NCBI RefSeq assembly: GCF_938030755.1
Contig: NZ_CALHIF010000066.1
Coordinates: forward strand, 1 to 33,279
Direction: 5' to 3'
Source of the DNA: an uncultured Granulicatella sp.
GTDB taxonomy: Bacteria; Bacillota; Bacilli; Lactobacillales; Aerococcaceae
Length of the DNA: 33,279 nucleotides
In this document: in pieces, positions 1 through 8,265 of the stretch
How positions within the stretch are numbered: the stretch's first letter is position 1
Layout of the letters: every line of letters begins with the position of its first letter
The notes under the pieces: model-generated
Databases searched by the model: none
Told to the model about the DNA's origin: nothing
What the model saw: the letters and a program-made list of their open reading frames with translations, nothing else
Position numbers and translations under genes: made by a program

Positions 1-24
1 TACAGAACTAAATCCTTTGCTTAA
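1..24 (+). CDS. IS3-family transposase OrfB, last seven codons (partial)
   Basis: Reading frame 1 from the first base gives Tyr-Arg-Thr-Lys-Ser-Phe-Ala and then TAA at 22-24. A tail of the type SPVQYRTKS(L/F)A is the usual C-terminus of the DDE integrase OrfB in the IS150 group of the IS3 family. Seven codons alone would be weak, but an IS3-type terminal inverted repeat follows directly, as expected at the right end of such an element. The rest of the transposase lies outside the window. Confidence 0.6.
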   Translation, partial: YRTKSFA

Positions 25-55
25 ATTAATTGTCTAACTTTTTGGGGTCAGTACA
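1..55 (+). mobile_element. Right end of an IS3-family (IS150-group) insertion sequence
   Basis: After the putative OrfB stop at 24 comes TGTCTAACTTTTTGGGGTCA (31-50) followed by GTACA, ending at about base 55. This is the form of an IS3/IS150-group right inverted repeat, whose outer end is CA. The element stops about 30 bases beyond the stop codon of the convergent cold-shock gene. The exact boundary and the 3-4 bp target duplication cannot be fixed, because the left end is outside the window. Confidence 0.65.
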
Positions 56-85
56 AAACCGGTGGTATCATCGTTTAAACTTAAA

Positions 86-286
86 TTATAGTTTAACTAC
101 GTTAGCTGCTTGTGGTCCACGAGCGCCTTCTTCAACATCGAATTGAACTGCTTGTCCTTCTTCTAATGTTTTGAATCCTTCTGATTGGATTGCTGAGAAG
201 TGTACGAATACATCGTTTCCACCTTCACGTTCGATAAACCCAAAACCTTTTTCTGAGTTAAACCATTTTACTGTACCTTGTTCCAT
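86..286 (-). CDS. csp: Cold-shock protein, CspA/CspB family
   Basis: This 66-residue protein is a single cold-shock domain that binds single-stranded RNA and acts as an RNA chaperone in the cytoplasm. Both RNA-binding motifs are visible: RNP1 as KGFGFIE (about residues 13-19) and RNP2 as VFVHFSA (about 26-32). It starts GTVKWFN and ends with the usual hydrophobic tail NVVKL. I chose the ATG at 286 because AGGAGG at 295-300 sits 8 bases upstream; the ATG at 292 is too close and would add only two residues. The gene is monocistronic with a leader of about 100 nt, typical of csp mRNAs. An insertion-sequence end lies about 30 bases past its stop. Confidence 0.95.
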   Translation of the reverse strand: MEQGTVKWFNSEKGFGFIEREGGNDVFVHFSAIQSEGFKTLEEGQAVQFDVEEGARGPQAANVVKL

Positions 287-392
287 GAACATTTCCTCCT
301 TGTGCCATAGCACTTGTTATTCATATTCTTGCTAATGGTTCGAAAGGAGTAAATCTTTACACTATTTCTTTACCTAACAAAAACACAAGTTC

Positions 393-421
393 AGTATACC
401 ATCTAATAAACCTTTTTACAA
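393..421 (-). promoter_or_regulatory. Promoter of the cold-shock gene
   Basis: On the minus strand TTGTAA (421-416) is followed after exactly 17 bases by TATACT (398-393). Transcription would start near 386 and give a 5' leader of about 100 nt before the ATG at 286, the length expected of a cold-shock leader. Nothing else recognisable lies between here and the end of radC at 585; that stretch is AT-rich. Confidence 0.7.
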
Positions 422-584
422 GAGGATTTCCGAATTAGGATAGAAATTTTATGGACAAATGAGGTTTTAAGAATTTTTTCCGAATGCTTTCTATATTTTT
501 CGTGTTTATTTTTCGTAAAATTTGAAAATCTTTATTTTCTGTAATTTTCATTTTTTCAAGAACGTTGAAAATAAATATTCTTTT

Positions 585-1268
585 TTACAAAACTCCAAAT
601 TCTTTCAAAGAAATAAAACGATCTCCGCCCACAACAAAATGATCTAGCAGTTCAATCCCCATCAATTCCCCACAATCCATTAGTCTTTTTGTAAAATCAA
701 TATCTGCTTGAGATGGTTCGGGGTTTCCACTCGGATGATTATGTCCAATGATGACACGGGCTGCAGAATATCTCACTGCTTCCCGAAAGATTTCCCTTGG
801 ATGAGCAACAGCACTATTCAATCCGCCAATAAAAATCATTTTCTTCTTTATCACTTCATTCTTAGTATTCAAGTAGAGCGCTACAAGATGTTCTTGATAG
901 GCATCTTTTAACTCTTCTACAATCCACTGCCCCGCCATTTTAGAAGACGTGATTTTTCCTAGTTTCATCTGAGAAGCTTTGTTTAGTCTAGCTCCTAGTT
1001 CAATGGCCGCCTTTAGTTCAATGGCCTTCGTTCTGCCAATCCCATTTATATGCATGAGTTCGTCCAGACTCGCCATCTTTAACGAATGCAAATCTTCAAA
1101 AGTATTCAAAACTACAATGGATAATCGTAATACATTCAAATCTTTAGAACCTGTTCGTAGTAAAATAGCTAATAATTCATGCGTTTCAAGCACTTTAGCG
1201 CCATACCGTTCGAGGCGTTCTCGTGGCATGGCGCTTAAAGGCACTTCTAATAATTTTGATTCAATCAT
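585..1268 (-). CDS. radC: RadC family protein (JAMM/JAB domain)
   Basis: A 227-residue RadC/UPF0758 protein of normal family length. An N-terminal helix-hairpin-helix segment (INGIGRTKAIELKAA, residues 74-88) precedes a C-terminal MPN/JAMM domain. The metal-site motif is HNHPSG (176-181) followed by Asp189, and the preceding LYLNTKNEV is also typical. The family is conserved and was named for a supposed role in repair, but its biochemical function is unsettled. It is the last gene of the valS-folC-radC run, 43 bases after folC, so it is probably read from the upstream promoter. The start has a modest GAGGAAG site. No convincing terminator follows. Confidence 0.93.
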   Translation of the reverse strand: MIESKLLEVPLSAMPRERLERYGAKVLETHELLAILLRTGSKDLNVLRLSIVVLNTFEDLHSLKMASLDELMHINGIGRTKAIELKAAIELGARLNKASQMKLGKITSSKMAGQWIVEELKDAYQEHLVALYLNTKNEVIKKKMIFIGGLNSAVAHPREIFREAVRYSAARVIIGHNHPSGNPEPSQADIDFTKRLMDCGELMGIELLDHFVVGGDRFISLKEFGVL

Positions 1269-1311
1269 TGTGACACTTCCTCTTTGTTTTCTCTACAAAG
1301 AGTTACGATGT

Positions 1312-2583
1312 CTATTCTTCTTTAGGCTTTCGGTTGTTCCACCAATGACGAACTTCGGCGATAAAATACAATGAGCCTGTCACCCATAATTCGCTCTTGT
1401 CGTCTGTTGAGCAGGCAAAACGGTTGATGACATCTTCAAAGCTTTCTTCATAGGAAATCTGAGGAGCATCCAAGTACGCTTCGACATCACTTCTTGCAAT
1501 CGACATGCCTCTAGAAGGATAGAAACTCGTTAAGATGATGTTCACATCAGGAAGAGCTTCCTGCAATCTTAGAAGCATCTGTTGACTATCTTTTCGAGTG
1601 AGCGCGCTAAATAACAGCGTCTGTTTCTTGCCAACACGAGCCGTCATATTCTGTATGAGTCGCTCGATGGCTGGTAAATTATGGGCTCCATCAATGATAA
1701 TAAGTGGTGTGTCTAGCAACACTTCCATACGTCCTGGCCAAGAAACGACAGGGAGGGCTGCCTCAACTAATTTAGTCTGCACACTTCTTCTCGTTGCCTC
1801 CATCCATGCTCGAAACGCTCGAATTGCCACGGTCGCATTCTCCTTCTGGAAGGCTCCTTGGAGGGCTAGCTGCTTCAGCGGAATCGTGAATGCTTCGTCT
1901 TGATACGAATCTTCTATCAGTGAAAAAGACTCCCCAAAAACCTTCACAGTTGCACCTTGTTCACTAGCAGTCCTACGTATCACATCCATACATTCACGCG
2001 TGACTGGTCCGACGACCACTTGCTGCCCAGGCTTAATAATCCCTGCTTTTTGAGCCGTAATTTCTACCAACGTACTTCCGAGTAAGTCTTGATGGTCCAA
2101 TCCAATCGTCGTGATGACACTGACGAGTGGATGGCCAACATTCGTATTATCCAGCAGACCTCCAATCCCAACTTCAATAATCGCAAGGTCGACGGCTTCC
2201 TGTTGAAAGACGACAAACATCATTGCCGTCAAAATCTCAAAATAATTAAAGGCTCCCCACTCTTCGAACAAGCGGCTCTCCACCTCTCTTACGACCAATG
2301 CGGCTTGCCAGAACGGCTTCTCCCCTAGAGGCACTCCGTCTAGCTGAATGCGTTCCCTGATATTGTCCATATGCGGTGAAGTGAATGTCCCTACTCGCAA
2401 TCCATGCGCTTTTGCAAAGGCCGTCACCATCGCGGCAGTCGACCCTTTTCCATTCGTCCCCGCAATATGAATACTCTTCAACCCTCGTTCTGGATTTCCA
2501 AGCGCACTAAGGATAGCCTCCATGCGGTACAATCCATATTTGCGCGGAATACTCTCGCTCTTTTTTAACCACTCTTGAATCAT
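1312..2583 (-). CDS. folC: Folylpolyglutamate synthase / dihydrofolate synthase
   Basis: A 423-residue Mur-ligase-family enzyme that adds glutamate to (dihydro/tetrahydro)folates using ATP. The P-loop is GTNGKGST (residues 42-49), followed by TFTSPHM, and the segment IEVGIGGLLDNTN is the family's metal and substrate loop. DGAHN marks the start of the C-terminal ligase domain. Length is normal for FolC. It lies downstream of valS, an arrangement also seen in Bacillus, separated by about 107 bases that contain a weak hairpin. Whether it carries both dihydrofolate synthase and polyglutamate activities cannot be told from sequence alone. Confidence 0.95.
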   Translation of the reverse strand: MIQEWLKKSESIPRKYGLYRMEAILSALGNPERGLKSIHIAGTNGKGSTAAMVTAFAKAHGLRVGTFTSPHMDNIRERIQLDGVPLGEKPFWQAALVVREVESRLFEEWGAFNYFEILTAMMFVVFQQEAVDLAIIEVGIGGLLDNTNVGHPLVSVITTIGLDHQDLLGSTLVEITAQKAGIIKPGQQVVVGPVTRECMDVIRRTASEQGATVKVFGESFSLIEDSYQDEAFTIPLKQLALQGAFQKENATVAIRAFRAWMEATRRSVQTKLVEAALPVVSWPGRMEVLLDTPLIIIDGAHNLPAIERLIQNMTARVGKKQTLLFSALTRKDSQQMLLRLQEALPDVNIILTSFYPSRGMSIARSDVEAYLDAPQISYEESFEDVINRFACSTDDKSELWVTGSLYFIAEVRHWWNNRKPKEE

Positions 2584-2641
2584 TCACTCACCTCCTGTTT
2601 TCCGTATTTATCATAACAGAAAATGACTCTCCGTGACATAC

Positions 2642-2673
2642 AAAAGAGAGCGCATGACACTTCATACGCTCTC
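2642..2673 (-). terminator. Hairpin after valS, possible attenuating terminator
   Basis: On the minus strand a 12-bp stem (2673-2662 with 2657-2646, one G-T pair, 4-base loop) is followed by only TTTTG. The short U-tract suggests partial termination or RNA processing between valS and folC rather than a full stop. Confidence 0.45.
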
Positions 2674-2690
2674 CCCACCGTTACAACGGA

Positions 2691-5333
2691 TTAGATTTTC
2701 TTCAATGTTGCGATACGTTCTAACACTGCTTCACGTTGTGCTTGATAGTCCGCACCTTTTGCACGTTCAGCTTCAACAACTGCTGCAGGAGCTTTTGCCA
2801 CAAATTTCTCGTTCGATAATTTCTTCTCGACACGATCCACTTCTTGTTGCAATTTCTCTGCTTCTTTTTCAAGACGAGCGATTTCGTCTTCGATGTTGAT
2901 TAACCCTGCTAATGGTAAGTAGATTTCAGCACCTGTGATAACAGAAGTTACCGCATCAGATGGTGCTTCAACGTCTTCACCATACACGAATTCTTCTGGG
3001 TTTGAGAAGCGTGCAATGTAAGATTCGTTTTCTTTCAAGATCGCGTAGTGCGCTGCGTCGCTTACTTTCGCAATGATGTTAATTGGTTTTGATAATGGTG
3101 TGTTCATTTCGTTACGAACCGTACGTACTGAACGAATGAAGTCCATTAAGAATTCCATTTCTTCAGCTGCTTTTTCGTCCATTTGTTCTGGGTGAACCGT
3201 TGGATAAGTTGCTACCACTAATGATTCCCCAACGTGAGGAACAGATTGCCAGATTTCTTCTGTCACGAAAGGCATGATTGGATGTAATAGACGTAATGTG
3301 TTGTCTAATACATATACAAGAATGCTACGTGTTGTTAATTTGGCAGCTTCGTCGTCCCCTGCTAATGTTTCTTTCGACATTTCGATATACCAGTCACAGA
3401 AATCATCCCAGATGAAGCGATATAAGAGACGTCCTGCTTCACCGAATTCGAATTTCTCGAAGAGTTCTGTCACTTTGCCAATCGTTTGATTTAAGCGTGT
3501 TAAAATCCATTTATCCGCAAGAGTTTTCTCACCAGTGATATCCACTTGGTCCGCTGTTAAATCGCCCACGTTCATTAATGCGTAACGGCTTGCGTTCCAA
3601 ATCTTGTTGATGAAGTTCCATGCAGCATCCATCTTGTCTGTTGAGTAACGAACGTCTTGCCCTGGAGCAGAACCGTTTGCTAAGAACCAACGAAGCGCAT
3701 CGGCACCATATTGTTCGATAACCTCCATTGGGTCAACCCCGTTTCCAAGAGACTTACTCATCTTACGTCCTTGGCTATCACGAATTAATCCGTGGATAAG
3801 AACGTTCTTGAATGGACGTTTACCTGTAAATTCTAACCCTTGGAACATCATACGGCTTACCCAGAAAGTAAGGATGTCGTACCCTGTTACAAGTGTGCTT
3901 GTTGGATAGTAACGTTTGTAGTCGGCTGCTTCTTCGTCTGGCCAACCCATTGTTGAAAATGGCCATAAAGCAGATGAGAACCAAGTATCTAATACGTCTG
4001 GATCTTGTGTCCAGTTTTCACTGTCGCTTGGAGCTTCCATGCCTACATAGACTTCGCCTGTTTCTTTATGATACCAAGCTGGAATTTGATGTCCCCACCA
4101 TAATTGACGTGAAATTACCCAGTCGTGAATGTTTTCCATCCAACGTAAGTACGCATCATTGAAACGTGGTGGATAGAAGTTTACTGTATTGTCCCCTTCT
4201 TCACGTTGCGCATTGATGGCTTGCTCTGCCAAAGGTCCCATTTTTACGAACCATTGTTTTGAAAGACGTGGTTCAACAACGACATCTGTACGTTCTGAGT
4301 GACCAACGCTGTGTACATGTTTTTCGATTTTCACAAGAAGGCCAGCTTCTTCTAAATCTTTCACGATAGCTTTACGCGCAGCAAAACGGTCCATGCCTTC
4401 GTATTTACCGGCTAACTCGTTCATCGTCGCATCATCGTTCATCACGTTAATACGTGGTAAGTTGTGACGGTTCCCTACTTCAAAGTCATTCGGGTCATGC
4501 GCTGGAGTGATTTTTACAACCCCTGTTCCGAAATCTTGCTCCACGTATTCGTCAGCGATGATTGGAATTTCACGGTTCACTAACGGCAAGATAACTGTTT
4601 TCCCGATAAGCGCTTGGTAACGTTCATCGTCTGGGTGAACCGCAACAGCTGTATCTCCAAGAAGTGTTTCTGGACGAGTTGTTGCGATTTCTAGGAATCC
4701 ACTTCCGTCTGCTAGAGGGTAGTTCATATGATAGAACGCGCCTTCTACATCTTTATGAATTACTTCGATATCGGATAATGAAGTCTTCGCTTTAGGGTCC
4801 CAGTTGATGATGTATTCACCACGGTAGATTAAGCCTTTTTCGTATAAAGTTACGAAGACTTTCTTCACGGCGTCAGATAACCCTTTATCTAATGTGAATC
4901 GTTCTCTGCGGTAGTCTACAGAAATCCCCATTTTTGCCCATTGTTCACGGATATGGCTGGCATATTCTTCCTTCCATTCCCATGTTTGTTCAAGGAACTT
5001 CTCACGGCCAAGGTCATAACGAGATAAGCCTTCACCGCGTAATTTTTCTTCTACTTTTGCTTGTGTTGCGATACCCGCATGGTCCATCCCTGGTAACCAT
5101 AAAGTGTCGAACCCTTGCATGCGTTTTTGACGGATAATCATATCTTGTAACGTTACGTCCCAAGCATGTCCTAAGTGTAATTTCCCTGTTACGTTTGGTG
5201 GCGGGATAACGATTGAATACGGTTCAGCGTTTGTATCTTCGTTTGGATGGAAGACGCCTGAATCAACCCACCATTGATATTTACCAGCTTCAACTTCTTG
5301 CGGTTGAAACTTAGATGACATTTCTTTAGCCAT
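2691..5333 (-). CDS. valS: Valyl-tRNA synthetase
   Basis: This 880-residue class Ia synthetase charges tRNA-Val. The HIGH motif appears as HLGH (residues 53-56, within PPPNVTGKLHLGHAW) and the KMSKS motif as GRKMSKSLGNG near residue 525. A CP1 editing domain lies between them. The C-terminal 60-70 residues are the charged coiled-coil arm of ValRS (IEDEIARLEKEAEKL onward). The start is the ATG at 5333, with AAGGAGG at 5341-5347 seven bases upstream; the frame runs about 29 codons further but overlaps the T-box leader. Expression should rise when tRNA-Val is uncharged. folC and radC follow on the same strand. Confidence 0.97.
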   Translation of the reverse strand: MAKEMSSKFQPQEVEAGKYQWWVDSGVFHPNEDTNAEPYSIVIPPPNVTGKLHLGHAWDVTLQDMIIRQKRMQGFDTLWLPGMDHAGIATQAKVEEKLRGEGLSRYDLGREKFLEQTWEWKEEYASHIREQWAKMGISVDYRRERFTLDKGLSDAVKKVFVTLYEKGLIYRGEYIINWDPKAKTSLSDIEVIHKDVEGAFYHMNYPLADGSGFLEIATTRPETLLGDTAVAVHPDDERYQALIGKTVILPLVNREIPIIADEYVEQDFGTGVVKITPAHDPNDFEVGNRHNLPRINVMNDDATMNELAGKYEGMDRFAARKAIVKDLEEAGLLVKIEKHVHSVGHSERTDVVVEPRLSKQWFVKMGPLAEQAINAQREEGDNTVNFYPPRFNDAYLRWMENIHDWVISRQLWWGHQIPAWYHKETGEVYVGMEAPSDSENWTQDPDVLDTWFSSALWPFSTMGWPDEEAADYKRYYPTSTLVTGYDILTFWVSRMMFQGLEFTGKRPFKNVLIHGLIRDSQGRKMSKSLGNGVDPMEVIEQYGADALRWFLANGSAPGQDVRYSTDKMDAAWNFINKIWNASRYALMNVGDLTADQVDITGEKTLADKWILTRLNQTIGKVTELFEKFEFGEAGRLLYRFIWDDFCDWYIEMSKETLAGDDEAAKLTTRSILVYVLDNTLRLLHPIMPFVTEEIWQSVPHVGESLVVATYPTVHPEQMDEKAAEEMEFLMDFIRSVRTVRNEMNTPLSKPINIIAKVSDAAHYAILKENESYIARFSNPEEFVYGEDVEAPSDAVTSVITGAEIYLPLAGLINIEDEIARLEKEAEKLQQEVDRVEKKLSNEKFVAKAPAAVVEAERAKGADYQAQREAVLERIATLKKI

Positions 5334-5367
5334 TGATTTTCCTCCTTGTATCTTGTTTGTGTCCAAT

Positions 5368-5609
5368 AAAAAAATCCTATGAAGACACTCTCCATAGGAC
5401 GATTGATTTCGTGGTACCACCTAATATTCGCGTAATTATTTATTACGCCTCAATGTTGGTAACGAAGTGTCGTCTCCGTACTCTATTACTGTATTTCGTA
5501 GAGTAAGCTCACAAGCTACCTTCAAATGAATCTGCTAGGAAATTTCACCAAGCCTTCCCTCTCTCGTAAACAAAGTCATTTTACTCCTCTTGTTCATCGC
5601 TCTAATATA
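5368..5609 (-). promoter_or_regulatory. T-box riboswitch leader of valS
   Basis: The conserved T-box AGGTGGTACCACG is at 5422-5410. It precedes an intrinsic terminator: an 11-bp stem at 5399-5375 followed by seven U (5374-5368). The antiterminator would pair the T-box region with the 5' side of that stem. A stem III hairpin (GCGTAAT/ATTACGC) lies at about 5447-5430, and stem I with GAGGAGTA and AGAGAGGG elements lies upstream. GTA at 5519-5517, in the context GAAGGTAGC, is the likely specifier codon and encodes valine, matching the gene. Uncharged tRNA-Val would stabilise the antiterminator and allow transcription. Confidence 0.93.
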
Positions 5610-5615
5610 CAAAAT

Positions 5616-5644
5616 ATTCTACCATTATGGCGATATGCTTGCAA
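5616..5644 (-). promoter_or_regulatory. Promoter of the valS T-box transcript
   Basis: On the minus strand TTGCAA (5644-5639) and TAGAAT (5621-5616) are 17 bases apart. The start would be near 5609, just upstream of T-box stem I. The -35 box lies only about 17 bases past the stop codon of the esterase gene. Confidence 0.7.
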
Positions 5645-5660
5645 CAATATCGCGCTCGTC

Positions 5661-6485
5661 TTACGATTTCACATTCCCGCTAGACATGCCTTGCTCTGCA
5701 TCTTCTGGAATCCACCAGTCTAAAAACTCTTTGATGGACCAATCCCAGAAATCCCATTCATGTCCGCCACTTTTTTCTTTATAGATTACAGGGACACCTT
5801 TTTCAAATAAAAAACCACTAAATTCTCGACTTTTATCAAGAAGCCAATCTTCGGTTCCACAAGTCATAAATATTTTTAAGTCGGAAGGATTCTCGACTTT
5901 TTCTATCGCTTTAAACAACTGATTTCCGTGCGAATCATAATAGTCTTGGTCTTTGAAAATCGATTTAGCGTATCGAGTTGTTAAGAAAAATGGAGAACCA
6001 CTATCCTCTTCGAAAGGTAATGCATTTTTATAAATGGCGCCCGAAAACGAAGCTATCACGCTAAAGGTGTCTTGATATTTGATGCCGTTTCGAAGCGCCC
6101 CGTATCCACCCATCGAAAGCCCGGCAATGCCTAAGTCTTCGCGGTTTCGAGAAATAGGGAACATTCGGCGTGAGATTTCTGGAAGCTCCACTCCGATAAA
6201 TTCTCCATAGTTTGTATAGTTCCATGGTTGGTCTACGTAGAAATGATTTTCCCCCGAAGGCATGATGAGGGCAAGGTTCTTCTCTTTAGCGTATCGAAGA
6301 ATTCGCGTCTGATTGACCCAGTCCTGTTCGCTCCCCATAACGCCATGCAGAAGAATCAATGTTTTATAAGGTCCTTCAGAAATGTATTGATTCTGAAAAT
6401 CGACCGCATCGCTAGGTAAGTAGACTGACAGCGGGATTGTTCTCATTAATGTTTTTGAAAAGAATGAAACGTGTAAAAGTGCCAT
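5661..6485 (-). CDS. Esterase D/tributyrin-esterase family alpha/beta hydrolase
   Basis: A 274-residue alpha/beta hydrolase of the PF00756 esterase type. The N-terminus resembles lactococcal tributyrin esterase EstA and the length is close to it. The nucleophile elbow is GLSMGG with Ser124. Likely partners are Asp213 (in CGTEDW) and His242 (in SGGHEWDFW). LHGVMGS (about 47-52) forms the oxyanion-hole region. No signal peptide is visible, so it is probably cytoplasmic and acts on short-chain esters. The start has GGAGG four to five bases upstream. It follows a small membrane-protein gene by 20 bases and probably shares its transcript. The substrate is not known. Confidence 0.85.
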   Translation of the reverse strand: MALLHVSFFSKTLMRTIPLSVYLPSDAVDFQNQYISEGPYKTLILLHGVMGSEQDWVNQTRILRYAKEKNLALIMPSGENHFYVDQPWNYTNYGEFIGVELPEISRRMFPISRNREDLGIAGLSMGGYGALRNGIKYQDTFSVIASFSGAIYKNALPFEEDSGSPFFLTTRYAKSIFKDQDYYDSHGNQLFKAIEKVENPSDLKIFMTCGTEDWLLDKSREFSGFLFEKGVPVIYKEKSGGHEWDFWDWSIKEFLDWWIPEDAEQGMSSGNVKS

Positions 6486-6505
6486 ATGACGCCTCCATTA
6501 AACGA

Positions 6506-6856
6506 TTATTTTTTAAAGTATCGATTCACAATTGCCACTAACCCAAAGATAAACGTAAATTTAACGACGGATTTTTGCCAAGACTCCCATTGCTCATATC
6601 CAAAGAAATGATTCATGATGAGAATAAAAGCAATAGTGGCTAACATCCCAACAAAGATGATAGCTCCTCCGAAATTGATCCTTTTGAGCTTATCTGGATT
6701 ATCCCGATTTACCCAAGTATAAAAGGCAAGCCTACTAAACATCGCACTCATAAAAAACAGCACGATATCTTGACGAAATACTAGCTGATAGATTGCATTT
6801 ACGGCACTAGTGACCCCAAACACAATGATGACAATGTCTCTAACTTTTTGACTCAT
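6506..6856 (-). CDS. Small membrane protein of unknown function
   Basis: A 116-residue protein I do not recognise. It has three or four hydrophobic stretches: residues about 9-25, 30-45, a clear one in the middle (GGAIIFVGMLATIAFILIM), and one near the C-terminus (FTFIFGLVAIVN). It ends with basic residues. I start it at the ATG at 6856 because AGAGGGG lies 9 bases upstream; a TTG at 6865 would add three residues. The esterase gene follows after 20 bases, so the two are probably co-transcribed. Nothing in the sequence gives a function. Confidence 0.7.
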   Translation of the reverse strand: MSQKVRDIVIIVFGVTSAVNAIYQLVFRQDIVLFFMSAMFSRLAFYTWVNRDNPDKLKRINFGGAIIFVGMLATIAFILIMNHFFGYEQWESWQKSVVKFTFIFGLVAIVNRYFKK

Positions 6857-6902
6857 TTCCAACAACCCCTCTCCCTAGGAACGGATTCCTGAACTTACCT
6901 CT

Positions 6903-6908
6903 ATTATA
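6903..6908 (-). promoter_or_regulatory. Candidate -10 box for the membrane protein-esterase operon
   Basis: A perfect TATAAT on the minus strand lies about 47 bases upstream of the ATG at 6856 and after the lplA terminator. No good -35 box is visible at 16-18 bases, so the call rests on the -10 match and its position. Confidence 0.4.
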
Positions 6909-6942
6909 CTGCTCCCCCGGCATTTTTACTATACTCGCTTGC

Positions 6943-6972
6943 AAAAAAAGAACCCAGCATCACTGCTAGGTT
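6943..6972 (-). terminator. Intrinsic terminator of lplA
   Basis: On the minus strand AACC-t-AGCA pairs with TGCT-g-GGTT around the loop GTGA (6972-6951), followed by a run of seven T (6949-6943). It begins about 35 bases after the lplA stop. Confidence 0.85.
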
Positions 6973-7007
6973 CCACTTCTTCGGCCTCTATAGCCGAGTT
7001 TCCTATT

Positions 7008-8039
7008 TTATTCTTCTACACCTAGTAATAGGTTCACTAGAATGTCCACTGTCACATTACCGAAGTAACGGCGGATGTCGATGGCTTCGAAGGCTTTTGT
7101 TAAGTCTTCACGGTTGTATCCAACGCCCACTAGCGTTTTTTCTACATCGCTGATTTCTCCAAGACCGAAGAAGTCTCCGTTAATCTTAATGTCTTTGATG
7201 GCATTCTTTTCAACATTCAAGCTGAACTCGATTTGTCCGGCTGGAGTACGTTTAGATTGTTTGAATTCGAATTTTGGATTCTTTCCATAGTTCCAATCAG
7301 GATTATTGAAGTACTTGCTGCGTAATTCTTCTACACGCACCCAGTCTTCATCGGTTAGAACATACTCTTTAATTGTAGATGTATCTTCCACATTGAAGAT
7401 GTTTTTCAAAAGCACTTCGCGGAATTGTAAGATGTCTAAGTCTTGATATTCAGGCGCTAAGTAAGGTTTGATATTTGTTACGCGTGAACGAACCGACTTG
7501 ATTCCTTTTGACGCGATTTTCTCTTGTTTTGGACGTAAAATTTGTGGCAAAATGCTCACATCTAGATCCAGCATTAATGTTCCGTGCGCTGTTAAACGGC
7601 CATTGTTTGAGTACATCGCATTTCCAGAGAATTTCTTACCGTCGATGAGAAGGTCGTTACGGCCTTGTAACTCTGCCCCTGTTGCTCCCATCTTATGGAG
7701 TGCTTCAATTACTGGCTCTGTGAATTTCCCAAAGTCACGGAAACTATCGCCGTCATCTTCTGTAATGAAGCAGAAGCAGATATTTCCCATATCGTGATAT
7801 ACGGCTCCACCACCTGAGAAACGACGAACGACTTGTACGCCAAGTTTATCAACACCATCTTGATTGATTTCTTCGATGGTATTTTGGTTTTTCCCGATGA
7901 TAATCGCATTTTCGTTAATATAAAATAACAAAATCGGTTCATCGAGTTTCTTCTCATTTAATAAGAAATATTCGATAGCTAAGTTTGTGGTTGCATCGTA
8001 GATTTCTTTCCCATTTCGTTGATTTTTTACATAAAACAT
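7008..8039 (-). CDS. lplA: Lipoate-protein ligase A
   Basis: A 343-residue ligase that activates free lipoate with ATP and attaches it to lysines of 2-oxoacid dehydrogenase E2 subunits or GcvH. The substrate loop RRFSGGGAVYHD is at residues 72-83. The catalytic-lysine motif KFSGNA is at 136-141, with Lys136 the likely key residue. The N-terminal catalytic domain is followed by the usual accessory C-terminal domain (from about residue 250). No lipoate-dependent enzyme is encoded in the window. The gene stands alone between its own terminator and an upstream gap that holds a perfect 22-bp palindrome. A possible -10 (TATGAT, 8083-8078) lacks a clear -35. Confidence 0.95.
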   Translation of the reverse strand: MFYVKNQRNGKEIYDATTNLAIEYFLLNEKKLDEPILLFYINENAIIIGKNQNTIEEINQDGVDKLGVQVVRRFSGGGAVYHDMGNICFCFITEDDGDSFRDFGKFTEPVIEALHKMGATGAELQGRNDLLIDGKKFSGNAMYSNNGRLTAHGTLMLDLDVSILPQILRPKQEKIASKGIKSVRSRVTNIKPYLAPEYQDLDILQFREVLLKNIFNVEDTSTIKEYVLTDEDWVRVEELRSKYFNNPDWNYGKNPKFEFKQSKRTPAGQIEFSLNVEKNAIKDIKINGDFFGLGEISDVEKTLVGVGYNREDLTKAFEAIDIRRYFGNVTVDILVNLLLGVEE

Positions 8040-8152
8040 CTAAAAATCCCCTCGCTTTTACTGATATCACTAGCGCTATCATACCATAACCGCCCTCCTC
8101 ACACATAAGAAAGAAGCTTGATTTTACACTGTTTTTACTCCACTCCAACACG

Positions 8153-8174
8153 CAATTACCATATATGGTAATTG
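8153..8174. repeat. Perfect 22-bp palindrome upstream of lplA
   Basis: CAATTACCATA (8153-8163) is followed at once by its exact reverse complement TATGGTAATTG (8164-8174). It lies about 113 bases upstream of the lplA start and about 55 bases beyond the following gene's terminator. It has no T-tract and is AT-rich, so it looks more like a dimeric repressor site or cruciform than a terminator. No regulator is identified. Confidence 0.6.
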
Positions 8175-8227
8175 AATCCTTTCACAGTTATTCAACTGGA
8201 ATATCCTAAAGAAAAATGAGGAAACAT

Positions 8228-8253
8228 AAAAAACGCACCCTTTCCAGGATGCG
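8228..8253 (-). terminator. Terminator of the 8266-8727 gene
   Basis: On the minus strand CGCATCC pairs with GGGTGCG (one G-T pair) around a 6-base loop, followed by six T. It starts about 13 bases past the stop codon. Confidence 0.8.
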
Positions 8254-8265
8254 CTTTGCTAAAAG

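Noticed and set aside
545..584. Hairpin TTTCAA/TTGAAA after radC as a terminator
   Set aside because: The stem has only six weak pairs and no T-run follows it on the minus strand.
5430..5447. Zur-box-like GCGTAATTATTTATTACGC
   Set aside because: It is stem III of the valS T-box leader, in the right place between stem I and the antiterminator; resemblance to a Zur box is incidental.
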